Origin: Butyricimonas muris
Lineage (GTDB): Bacteria; Bacteroidota; Bacteroidia; Bacteroidales; Marinifilaceae
Length of the DNA stretch: 64,000 nt
NCBI RefSeq assembly: GCF_046365375.1
Contig: NZ_JBKEIT010000002.1
Location: forward strand, 124,001 to 188,000
Direction of reading: 5' to 3'
The notes under the pieces were generated by a model. It searched no databases. It was not told the DNA's origin and worked only from the letters and a program-made list of their open reading frames with translations. Numbering within the stretch: position 1 is the first letter of the stretch; each line of letters starts with the position of its first letter. Position numbers and translations under genes: made by a program. Below are positions 17,933-26,168 of this stretch, piece by piece.

Positions 17933-20900
17933 TTAGAAAGTTAGATTTAAAGAAAAATTCATCGTTCTGGCGAAAGGATAGCTCAAGCCTCTCTCTGCCT
18001 TGATACTTGACCAGTAGAATAATTCGTTTGCTCCGATTTCAAAACGCAACATACTTATTCCGGTTGTTTTCAGCCAACGATAGGATTCTGCTTGTAGACT
18101 ATATCCTAACGTAATGGAGTTAAGTGATAAATTATTATTTTTTTGTACAAAACGTTCTGTGGGGCGTGTTATAGGAACTGTAACCGAACCAGCTCGTTCT
18201 TTTATTGCTAATTTCTGGTATTTTTTTATATCTCCCGGTTTCTGCCAACGATCCGTTAATATCCGTTTGTCTACGTTATTTAAATAAATGTTTGCATTTT
18301 CTACCTTATCAACCAAAGTCTGGTTGTACTCTTGTCCCCCGAATTCATACATGAAAGTGGCGTAAAGGCTCCAGTTTTTCCAAGTTACGTTTACCCCGAA
18401 AGTTCCCTGTGCATCCGGTTCTGTGTTCCCTAGTATAACTTGTTCGTTGGAAGACCATGTTGTAGTTTGTTCTCCATCGCGGGTAAGGAAAATTTCTTCA
18501 CCTGTTGCGGGGTCAATCCCTAAAGAACGCATCCCGAATATAGAAGTTAGTGATCCGCCTTCAACATATTTCATAAAAGGTTTAGAGTTCTTACGATTAT
18601 CTTTAAAATATTGGTCAACGGAATCATTATATGCTTTTAAACTTTCGGAAATTTTTAAAATCTTGTTTTTATTGTGTGCTAAATTAGCGAATAAAGCGAC
18701 AAGTAGATCTTTTTGGCGTATAACATTGGTTCTTAAATTCAATTCAAATCCTTTGTTTTCGACTTCTCCGATATTGTCCGTGTAGGTTGTAAATCCGGTC
18801 GAGCTAGGGATGGTTACATCATTAATTAGATCTACTGTTTTTTTCCGGTAGTAAGTGGCATCAATGTAAACTAAATCTTGTAATAAGCCGATTTCTATAC
18901 CAAGATTGTATTCTTTTGTCGTTTCCCAAGTTAGTTTCTTATTCCCAAAAGCCATTAAGGTTGCTCCGAAGCCGGTTTTGTACCATTCATCCGAGAGAAT
19001 TTTGAATGTGGTACGGGCGACATAGGCAGGAAAATTTACTTTACCGGTTTCTCCGTAAGTTCCCCTGATTTTTAAGAGATCTAGTTTTCCCCAATTCTTC
19101 ATGAATTCATAATTATGAATGTTGATACCGACTCCGAATGAACCGAAAGGGGCAAAACGTCGGTCAGACCCGAATTCAGAGGAACCGTCCAAACGTACGG
19201 AAGCATCCAATAAATAAATATTGTTGTAGCTATAATTTAATGTTCCTAAAAAACCGACTAAGCGGGTGCTGTTTTCAGAAGAAGTCGGTTTCTGATAAAT
19301 TTCTTCTGCGTAATTGGGAGAATTCAATGCGCCGGAAGGAAAACCTCTGTATTCGGCAGAAATACTTTCCGTTTTTGATGCTCGTTGATTCATCCCAAGC
19401 AGGAAATTCAGATTGTGTTTATCAATAGTCCTGTTGTATGAAAGGGTGGCTTGCATATCCCAGCTAAAACTATTTCCATCCGTCGTGTGCAATTCGCCGG
19501 AAGTAGAATTAAAACTTGAAAGAGGGTTCGTATTTTGCTTGGATTGGGGATCAAGAAAACGACGGCTCTTGTTTATTTGTCTTGTGAGACTGAATTGGCC
19601 TTTCAGTAACCAGTATTGCCCTACGTTCCAATTTACAGATAGATTATTTATAAATTCTTCTGTTTGCGACTTATCAAAATTACTTAATGAGGCTTCATAC
19701 ATTGGGTTTGGAAAAGTTCCATTTTCACCCCAATCTTCTAGTTCTTCCAAATAGCGTCCTGCCTCGTCCTTATAGGTGTTGTATGGTAAAGCATTAGCAA
19801 AATTACTGAAAGAACCATAAGGAGTTTCTTTCGATTTAGTGATATTATAAGTAGTTTGGTTTCTCACTTGGAGATTTGTAAGGTGGTAATCTATTGTAAC
19901 ACCGGCACCCAAACGATCCCGGAAAGATCCTTTCATGACTCCGTCTTCGTTATAGTAGGACAAGTCAACACCGAAACGTAAATTTTCAGATCCACCTTCA
20001 ACGAATAAACTATGTTTATGGTTAAAAGCTGTTTGCAAAGGTAAAGATAACCAATATGTATCTACTCCTTTCACGATGTTGTTCTGTTTCCCGTAATATA
20101 TTTCTTTCAATTCAAGAGATTCGCTGGGATCAGAAGAATAAGGTTCAAAAGCTCCGGCTAATCTCTCGGTTTCCAGTTTTTCCTTTGCATTCATTAAGTT
20201 ATACGCCGACAAGTCGGGCATTGTAATTTCTCCTGTTAACCCGTACTGTATATTCATTTTTCCCGGTTTCGGGGCAACTGTGGTAATAATAACCACGCCG
20301 TTGGCGGCACGTGAACCGTAAAGGGCTGTTGCGGCAGCATCTTTTAGAATCGTGATGTTGGCGATACGGGAAGGGTCCATGTCGTAAAGTTTTTGGACAC
20401 TGATCTCGAATCCATCCATGATGAAAGTAGGCAGGTTCGGATTGTTCTTTAAATTTCCTTTATTGGTATAATTGGCGTCCAATTGTTTTACGCCGACACC
20501 CGAGCGTCCGCGAATATACATTTCCGGCAAGGCATTCGGGTCTGACCCCCATTGATTGTTGGTTTGGATGCGAAAAGAAGGATCGAAGGCTTGTAATGCC
20601 TTCAACACATTCGTCTTGGAAACTTTCATTAATTGTTCTTTTGATACACTGACACTACTTCCCGTAAAACTCTCTTTACGGACTTTGCCGTATCCGGTTA
20701 TCACGACTTCATCCATCTCTGTAATGTCTTCTTTCAACTTGATGACTAACTCTTTGTTGTCATTTTTAGGATCGTTGCTAATCGGAAGATTCAAGGTTTG
20801 GAATCCCACGAATGAAATTACTAAAGTTATACTGTCCATTTGGGGAATCTCCAATTCGAACTTTCCATCGATATCCGTCACAACTCCCAGAGTGGTCCCT

Positions 20901-21358
20901 TTGATCATGATCGTTGCCCCCGGTAATGTGGCTCCCAGATTATCGTAGACAATTCCTTTGATATTCCGTGGGGCTTTTGTTTTTTTATCATCATCTTTGG
21001 AGGGACGAATGATAATAACATCATTTTCAATCTCGTATGATAATTTCGTTCCTGTTAAGATGGTTTTGAGGAACTCTTCGATAGATGCGTCTTGAAGATT
21101 AACATTACGTTTGCCGTATTTATTCACTTCTTCAATACGGTAAAGGAATCTGTAATTAGTTTCTGTTCTGACGTTTTTAATCAATTCGTCAATAGTGGCA
21201 TTTTCCATTTTCATAGTGATTTTGATCACTTGTGCCGATGCCTCGGCTTTCATGGTGAAAGCCGAAATGATCAGAAAGAAGAGTGCCGTTCGTAAAATAA
21301 GTAGAATTTTCTCCCACCTTTGATGAAAATCAAAGGTATTCTTTCGATTTTTTTCCAT
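17933..21358 (-). CDS. SusC/RagA-family TonB-dependent receptor with signalling (STN) domain
   Basis: Complete receptor of 1141 aa. In order: signal peptide (about 15-42, ending AEASAQ); a secretin/TonB short N-terminal (STN) domain (about 50-112), which in this class contacts FecR; a carboxypeptidase-regulatory-like beta-sandwich (about 135-215, LPGATIMIKGTTLGVVTDIDGKFELEIP); plug domain starting near EMDEVVITGYG; and a 22-strand type barrel ending in NLTF. The STN domain marks it as a transducer able to control the neighbouring FecR/ECF sigma pair. It follows FecR after 92 bases, with a hairpin between. Close paralogue of the partial receptor at the window start. Confidence 0.96.
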   Translation of the reverse strand: MEKNRKNTFDFHQRWEKILLILRTALFFLIISAFTMKAEASAQVIKITMKMENATIDELIKNVRTETNYRFLYRIEEVNKYGKRNVNLQDASIEEFLKTILTGTKLSYEIENDVIIIRPSKDDDKKTKAPRNIKGIVYDNLGATLPGATIMIKGTTLGVVTDIDGKFELEIPQMDSITLVISFVGFQTLNLPISNDPKNDNKELVIKLKEDITEMDEVVITGYGKVRKESFTGSSVSVSKEQLMKVSKTNVLKALQAFDPSFRIQTNNQWGSDPNALPEMYIRGRSGVGVKQLDANYTNKGNLKNNPNLPTFIMDGFEISVQKLYDMDPSRIANITILKDAAATALYGSRAANGVVIITTVAPKPGKMNIQYGLTGEITMPDLSAYNLMNAKEKLETERLAGAFEPYSSDPSESLELKEIYYGKQNNIVKGVDTYWLSLPLQTAFNHKHSLFVEGGSENLRFGVDLSYYNEDGVMKGSFRDRLGAGVTIDYHLTNLQVRNQTTYNITKSKETPYGSFSNFANALPYNTYKDEAGRYLEELEDWGENGTFPNPMYEASLSNFDKSQTEEFINNLSVNWNVGQYWLLKGQFSLTRQINKSRRFLDPQSKQNTNPLSSFNSTSGELHTTDGNSFSWDMQATLSYNRTIDKHNLNFLLGMNQRASKTESISAEYRGFPSGALNSPNYAEEIYQKPTSSENSTRLVGFLGTLNYSYNNIYLLDASVRLDGSSEFGSDRRFAPFGSFGVGINIHNYEFMKNWGKLDLLKIRGTYGETGKVNFPAYVARTTFKILSDEWYKTGFGATLMAFGNKKLTWETTKEYNLGIEIGLLQDLVYIDATYYRKKTVDLINDVTIPSSTGFTTYTDNIGEVENKGFELNLRTNVIRQKDLLVALFANLAHNKNKILKISESLKAYNDSVDQYFKDNRKNSKPFMKYVEGGSLTSIFGMRSLGIDPATGEEIFLTRDGEQTTTWSSNEQVILGNTEPDAQGTFGVNVTWKNWSLYATFMYEFGGQEYNQTLVDKVENANIYLNNVDKRILTDRWQKPGDIKKYQKLAIKERAGSVTVPITRPTERFVQKNNNLSLNSITLGYSLQAESYRWLKTTGISMLRFEIGANELFYWSSIKAERGLSYPFARTMNFSLNLTF

Positions 21359-21423
21359 AACTTTGAAAACTTAATGGTTTAAATAATCAATTTTTAAATT
21401 GGTTGTATTTGATATTGTTATGA

Positions 21424-21451
21424 AAAGGGGGATATGTCAGTATCCCTCTTT
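21424..21451 (-). terminator. Hairpin between FecR and SusC (locus 2)
   Basis: Arms aaagggggata (21424-21434) and tatccctcttt (21441-21451, overlapping the last base of the FecR stop codon region) pair with one G-T step around a 6-base loop. On the - strand it sits directly after the FecR gene. There is no long T-run on its 3' side, so it is more likely an attenuator or stability element setting the FecR:SusC ratio. An equivalent hairpin sits at the same junction in locus 3. Confidence 0.55.
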
Positions 21452-22638
21452 TATTCTTTTACTTCTTTAACTGTAACAGTATTGCCATTAATAATAAATT
21501 TAATTGATGTCGCTTTTTCTATCATATTGAGTGTCTTTTGGAAATTACTATACCGTTCTAGGTCTCCCGTGAAATGATATGTTTTCACCGCTGGATTCGC
21601 GTAGAATACGTTGATATTATACCAACGGGAAAGTGTAGTCATGATTTCTTCGAGGGGTTTGTTCTCAAACATAAATATCCCATTTTTCCATGTCGTGTAT
21701 AACCGGACATCAACTCTTCGGGTAGATAAATCTTTGTTCGCTTTTACATATACCGCTTGTTGGGAAGGTTGTAAGGTTATGTCGGATTTACCGTCGGATA
21801 CATTCACGGAACCCCGGCACAAGGTCGTTTCTGTAACCTCGGCATCCGGGTAAGCCCGTACGTTGAACTCGGTTCCCAATACTTTAATTGCTAGGTTCTG
21901 GGTTTTCACGATAAACGGGCAATCTTTCATCTTGGCAACATCAAAATAAGCTTCTCCCGAGAGCAGTACTTCACGTTTTTCGCTGGTAAAATGAACGGGA
22001 AAAGATAATTTGGAATCCGAGTTAATCCAGACATGAGTGCCGTCGGGTAATATCAGTTCGTATTCTCCTCCTCGCGGAACTTGAATGATATTGGGTTTTC
22101 CCGCGTCAACGGTCGAATACGTGTTACCGACATATTCGATAGAACGTCCTCTGGTAACAGCTCGTATACCTGCACCCAACTCAAGAGTACGACTTGAATC
22201 TTGAAGAGAAAGATTAAACTGTTTCCCGTCAGGGGTGATAAATATAGCTTTAGAACTTCCTGTTTGCACCTCAGCAATAGGCATCGCTTTTTCTCTGGCT
22301 TCTTTAGGAGGTGTATACAGGAAAATTGTAATAGCCAATAAAATAACAGCAGCAACGGAACTTGACCACCATATTAACTTGTGCGAAGTTGTTGTTGTGT
22401 TTTTTCGGGTGATACGTTGTTCCACTTTTTGCCATGAAAAATTGGTATTCAGTTTGTTGATAAGCTCGTCACGTTCATGTCTGTTGACCGGATCTGCTAT
22501 CTTGGAATGCAGTAAGGTTGCGGTAAGATGTTCTCTTTCCCATTTTTGCAGTTCCTGCTCCTCTTCCGGCGAGAGATCTCCTGTGATCTTTTTGGCTAGA
22601 AGTTGGGCAATCCGATATTCATTAGTATACTCTGGCAT
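21451..22638 (-). CDS. FecR-family anti-sigma factor (locus 2)
   Basis: Inner-membrane anti-sigma factor that relays the SusC signal to the ECF sigma. Starting at 22638 (MPEYTNEYRIAQ) gives 395 aa with the expected cytoplasmic N-terminal helix bundle (GDLSPEEEQELQKW), one TM helix (LIWWSSSVAAVILLAITIFL, about 109-128), the periplasmic FecR domain (VPRGGEYELILPDGTHVWIN; GEAYFDVAK) and the C-terminal DUF4974-type STN-interacting region (FMFENKPLEEIMTTLSRWYNI). A GTG at 22680 would be too early. Its sigma factor is not adjacent but 6.9 kb upstream, beyond two ABC modules. Only one such sigma is visible on this strand, so the pairing is likely but inferred. Confidence 0.92.
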   Translation of the reverse strand: MPEYTNEYRIAQLLAKKITGDLSPEEEQELQKWEREHLTATLLHSKIADPVNRHERDELINKLNTNFSWQKVEQRITRKNTTTTSHKLIWWSSSVAAVILLAITIFLYTPPKEAREKAMPIAEVQTGSSKAIFITPDGKQFNLSLQDSSRTLELGAGIRAVTRGRSIEYVGNTYSTVDAGKPNIIQVPRGGEYELILPDGTHVWINSDSKLSFPVHFTSEKREVLLSGEAYFDVAKMKDCPFIVKTQNLAIKVLGTEFNVRAYPDAEVTETTLCRGSVNVSDGKSDITLQPSQQAVYVKANKDLSTRRVDVRLYTTWKNGIFMFENKPLEEIMTTLSRWYNINVFYANPAVKTYHFTGDLERYSNFQKTLNMIEKATSIKFIINGNTVTVKEVKE

Positions 22639-22672
22639 AAGTTTTTGATGTTTTAATACCATTATCTGTTTA

Positions 22673-22703
22673 CAGAACACGTGATTGAGTCAAAAGGATG
22701 AAT
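22673..22703 (-). promoter_or_regulatory. Promoter-like element upstream of FecR, shared with the ABC module
   Basis: On the - strand the element reads attcatcctttt-N10-cgtgttctg, 35 bases before the FecR start. The same 21 fixed bases with the same 10-base spacer occur at 29454-29484, upstream of the first ABC ATPase. The layout resembles an ECF-sigma -35/-10 pair. That reading is inference. Confidence 0.55.
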
Positions 22704-22902
22704 GCTCGCTTGATTTTTTTTCAATAAATATCATATATCATTATAATATATTGATTGCGTGATATTTAGTGTGTATTTTCGTGTGATTTATTTTATTTCT
22801 CCCTTCTGACTCCTCTCCGGGCTTGGCTACTCCTTTTATTTATCATCCAATGAAAATAATAAGCAAAAAGAGTAGCTCACCGGGAGGCTTAAAACAGGTA
22901 AT
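22704..22902. other. Intergenic gap between the second ABC module and FecR
   Basis: About 200 bases without a gene. It holds an inverted pair gagtag/ctactc with A/T tails (about 22825-22880) that could form a terminator for the ABC permease on the - strand, and AT-rich sequence before the FecR element. No coding potential was seen. Confidence 0.4.
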
Positions 22903-25203
22903 TTATTTTCGCCTGCGCTTCCACCATAAACCGAGGTATAATAGTATAAGGATACCGGGAATTATTCCCATGAAAAGAACCTTGATATATATACCTGCTT
23001 TTTGACCTAGGTACACGCCATTATCCGATGAAAATTCACGACTAGTATTAACGGGGAATTCTCCGTTTGAAAGCAAACGGAAAGATTCGGTTACAACTGT
23101 GAAGTTCGAGGCAGCCACACCGTTACGTTGTTTAGTTAGTTCTCCGTTACCGATACAGTCGGCATCACCCAGTACAATAATACGTTGTTCTTTGTTATTG
23201 ATTTTGCGGGTAAGATATACCATGGTTGCGTTGGCTCCTTCTACTTCCCCGATTTGAGGGTTAATGCGTGCCGTATCTTCCACGAAATTAGTGGTTTCCA
23301 ATTCGTTCCATGAACCCAACGAGTCTGTTGTCAATAACGGGATTATCGTGAACCCTTTGTCTTCCACTTGCATAATTCCCGTTGCGGTTGGCATGGTTAC
23401 CTTATCACCGTAACGATATTCTCGGTAAAAAAGACTGGTTAACTCTCCCGCGGCTCGTGTGAAAGAGGCAAGAATAAGATCGGCATTGAAGTCTTTGTGT
23501 GCTTGTACCAGTATTCCGGGCATGAATGCCAGTCCGAGAGGTGCGAGCAGGGGATTCATTTGTTGTTGTCGTCGGGGTTCTCCCGCGATAAGGAGGTTAC
23601 CTCCTTGGGCGATATAATCTTCAATGATTTTTTGTTCTTTATCGGATAACGGAGTACGCACATCGGATATAACGAGAATGTCGACATTATCAGGAATTGC
23701 ATCCAAATTTTCAAGGGAAAGAGTCATATTATCAAAACCTTGATTTACGAGTGAATTTCGGAAGGTTTTATACTGGGAGAAAGCATAATAATCACGCTCT
23801 CCGGCACCATCGATATTCCGTTCCCCGTGTCCGGAGAGAAAAGCTACCATGGGGGATTTTACCACCATGCGTTTTAGTACCGCGGTGATTTCGGTTTCAG
23901 AAGGATGGCGCATGTTATCATCATATATCCTGAGAAATGCTTTTTGCCCGTTGCCTCGTTCCAAAACTCGGACAATTTTATTGTATTCTCCGGAAAGATC
24001 TTCCATTTTGCGAATTTCTTCCGGCGAGAGAATATTCTTGGGATTCCAATCTTCGGCTTCGCATATTTTTTGAAGGCGTTGTTCATCTGTCAGACCGGGA
24101 TAACGACGGTCAAGACTTGGATTTGATGTTTTATCGTAGTAATAAACGTATTGTAATTTTATTTCCGGTTTGAAGCGGATATATTTATCAAAGCGTTTGA
24201 AATCTTCATTATAGTAACGGGGCATGAACTCGTAATAATTTTCATCCAACATATTAACGTATGTTGTGATCGTTAAGGGGCCATCCATTTGCTCCATCAC
24301 ATCAAGGCTATTTTGAGTCAAGGTGTTCTTTTTCATTTCCGTGGCATCATAATATCCGCGTAACATTGGACGAGAACTCATGTAGCCGATAAAAAGAGCC
24401 ATGATGATAACACCCCCGTAACGTAATACATTTTGTGTTGTGGAACGTTTGGTGCGTTCGGTTTGCAATCGAAGAATGGAGAGTGTGATAAAAAGTATGA
24501 TTACGATAATAAAATAAAGTAAATCTTCACTACAAATCAATCCTTTGAAAAAAGTATTTGCGCGTCCGGATATCGAGAGCCAATAGGTGATATCGCGAAT
24601 AAAAGGGATATCTTGACCGACATTACCGATATAATTAAGGGTGGCTAACACTGCAAGGGTTCCTACTGCGGCTACTACTTGGTAGGAAGTTAAGGTTGAC
24701 ATGAATAACCCTATGGCGGCGTAAGCGCAAATCATCAAGAATATGCCTAACATGGCTGTCAACACGTACGGCGAGTCGATATTTTTGATCGCGAAAGCTG
24801 CAAACGTGTAATAGATAAAAAGTATGGCGACAAGCATTAATGCGTAAACGACAATCGAAAGATATTTCCCGAAAATAATTTGTCGATTGGTAACCGGGGA
24901 AGAATACAATAATTTGATAGAACCTCTGTTATATTCCTGACTCATAAGTCCCATAGTCAAAAGTGGGATATAAAGATATAAATTGCTCTGCATACCGGCG
25001 ATAGCTCCGGACCAACCAAGAAGTAGGCGTTCTGTAACATTATGTACGTTGTAACCGAGAGCTAACGAGCGTAGGATCTTATCCCAAGCTTCAGTAAAAG
25101 CCATTCCAGACTGGAAAGTGAAGATAATGAGGATAAGCCATGCTATGGGAGAATAGAACAAGGAACTTAATTCATTCTTGGTTATTTTTAATATTGTTTT
25201 CAT
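22903..25203 (-). CDS. Fused GldF/GldG-type ABC transporter permease (module 2)
   Basis: 766-aa protein combining what are usually two genes. Residues about 1-245 form an ABC-2 type permease with six predicted TM helices (GldF-like). After another TM helix (about 255-275) comes a large extracytoplasmic GldG-like region with the ABC-transporter-auxiliary block (AFLSGHGERNIDGAGERDYYAF, about 460; DILVISDVRTPLSDKEQKIIEDYIAQGGNLLIAGEP). It ends with a TM helix (VLFMGIIPGILILLYLGLWW) and a basic tail. The ATPase gene lies 15 bases upstream. It is a tandem duplicate of 26169-28466. No other gliding genes are present, so a gliding role is not supported. Likely function is an ABC exporter or envelope-stress machine under ECF control. 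Confidence 0.85.
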   Translation of the reverse strand: MKTILKITKNELSSLFYSPIAWLILIIFTFQSGMAFTEAWDKILRSLALGYNVHNVTERLLLGWSGAIAGMQSNLYLYIPLLTMGLMSQEYNRGSIKLLYSSPVTNRQIIFGKYLSIVVYALMLVAILFIYYTFAAFAIKNIDSPYVLTAMLGIFLMICAYAAIGLFMSTLTSYQVVAAVGTLAVLATLNYIGNVGQDIPFIRDITYWLSISGRANTFFKGLICSEDLLYFIIVIILFITLSILRLQTERTKRSTTQNVLRYGGVIIMALFIGYMSSRPMLRGYYDATEMKKNTLTQNSLDVMEQMDGPLTITTYVNMLDENYYEFMPRYYNEDFKRFDKYIRFKPEIKLQYVYYYDKTSNPSLDRRYPGLTDEQRLQKICEAEDWNPKNILSPEEIRKMEDLSGEYNKIVRVLERGNGQKAFLRIYDDNMRHPSETEITAVLKRMVVKSPMVAFLSGHGERNIDGAGERDYYAFSQYKTFRNSLVNQGFDNMTLSLENLDAIPDNVDILVISDVRTPLSDKEQKIIEDYIAQGGNLLIAGEPRRQQQMNPLLAPLGLAFMPGILVQAHKDFNADLILASFTRAAGELTSLFYREYRYGDKVTMPTATGIMQVEDKGFTIIPLLTTDSLGSWNELETTNFVEDTARINPQIGEVEGANATMVYLTRKINNKEQRIIVLGDADCIGNGELTKQRNGVAASNFTVVTESFRLLSNGEFPVNTSREFSSDNGVYLGQKAGIYIKVLFMGIIPGILILLYLGLWWKRRRK

Positions 25204-25218
25204 ATATTGGAATTACAT

Positions 25219-26151
25219 TTACAATTGTATTTTTTTACCTGATAGTTGGGCGAAAATAGCATTGAGAGATAATCTTTCCAGTTGAATCTCTGATAATTGC
25301 CAATCGTTAGCAACACTGAGTTGTACAATGTGTTCGCTAATATCATGTGCCGCATCGAATTGAATACGGTAATGACCGGGAACGACATTTTCTACCTTTG
25401 AAACATGCTCGATTGCGGCAAGCGTGCTAACGGAAGGAGGGGTATCAAATGTCACGAGAAGAGTCGAGGGAGCAACATAATTATTGAACTCGTCCATTGT
25501 ACCGGAAAACACGAGTTTCCCTTGTTCAATCATCTTGATATTGTTACACGTTGCCTGCACTTCTGACAAAATATGTGTAGAAAGTAGTACCGCGTGGTCA
25601 GTTGCGATTTCTTTGATTAGATGGCGGATTTCGATAATTTGATTCGGGTCTAACCCGTTGGTCGGTTCATCAAAGATCACGAAACTCGGATTGTGGACGA
25701 TGGCTTGGGCGATACCTACTCGTTGTTGGTATCCTCCGGAGAGGTTATTGATAATTCGGTTGCGGAAATGCGTGATGTCACAACGTTTCATGACACGTTC
25801 CACCGCGGCGGGTATATCTTTTGTTTGCATGAGCCGCAGGTGGGCGCAATAGGTCAAATACTCTTCAACGGTAATATCCGGGTAGAGAGGGGGCTTCTGG
25901 GGAAGAAACCCGATATGACGTTTCGCTTCAATCGGCTTTTCCCTGAGACTATAGCCGTTAAGATAAACTTCTCCTTCGGTTTGGTTCAGCACACCGCATA
26001 TAATATTCATCGTGGTGGATTTTCCCGCTCCGTTGGAACCAAGTAAACCTAGAACACCTTTCTCTTTGATCTCGAAATTGATATCTTGTATGGCCCATTG
26101 TATATTATAACGATGAGATAAATGCTCGACCTTTACAATTGAATCTTTCAT
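25219..26151 (-). CDS. ABC transporter ATP-binding protein, GldA-like (module 2)
   Basis: Cytoplasmic ATPase, 310 aa from the ATG at 26151 (MKDSIVKVEHLSHRYN). This start matches the paralogue's and avoids overlap with the upstream permease. Walker A GSNGAGKST (about 38-46), signature NLSGGYQQRVG, Walker B FVIFDEPTNG and the H-loop STHILSEV are all intact. The C-terminal domain is the DUF4162-like extension typical of GldA/drug-type ATPases. Forms a module with the permease 15 bases downstream. Confidence 0.92.
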   Translation of the reverse strand: MKDSIVKVEHLSHRYNIQWAIQDINFEIKEKGVLGLLGSNGAGKSTTMNIICGVLNQTEGEVYLNGYSLREKPIEAKRHIGFLPQKPPLYPDITVEEYLTYCAHLRLMQTKDIPAAVERVMKRCDITHFRNRIINNLSGGYQQRVGIAQAIVHNPSFVIFDEPTNGLDPNQIIEIRHLIKEIATDHAVLLSTHILSEVQATCNNIKMIEQGKLVFSGTMDEFNNYVAPSTLLVTFDTPPSVSTLAAIEHVSKVENVVPGHYRIQFDAAHDISEHIVQLSVANDWQLSEIQLERLSLNAIFAQLSGKKIQL

Positions 26152-26168
26152 GTGTTGCAATTTAAAAT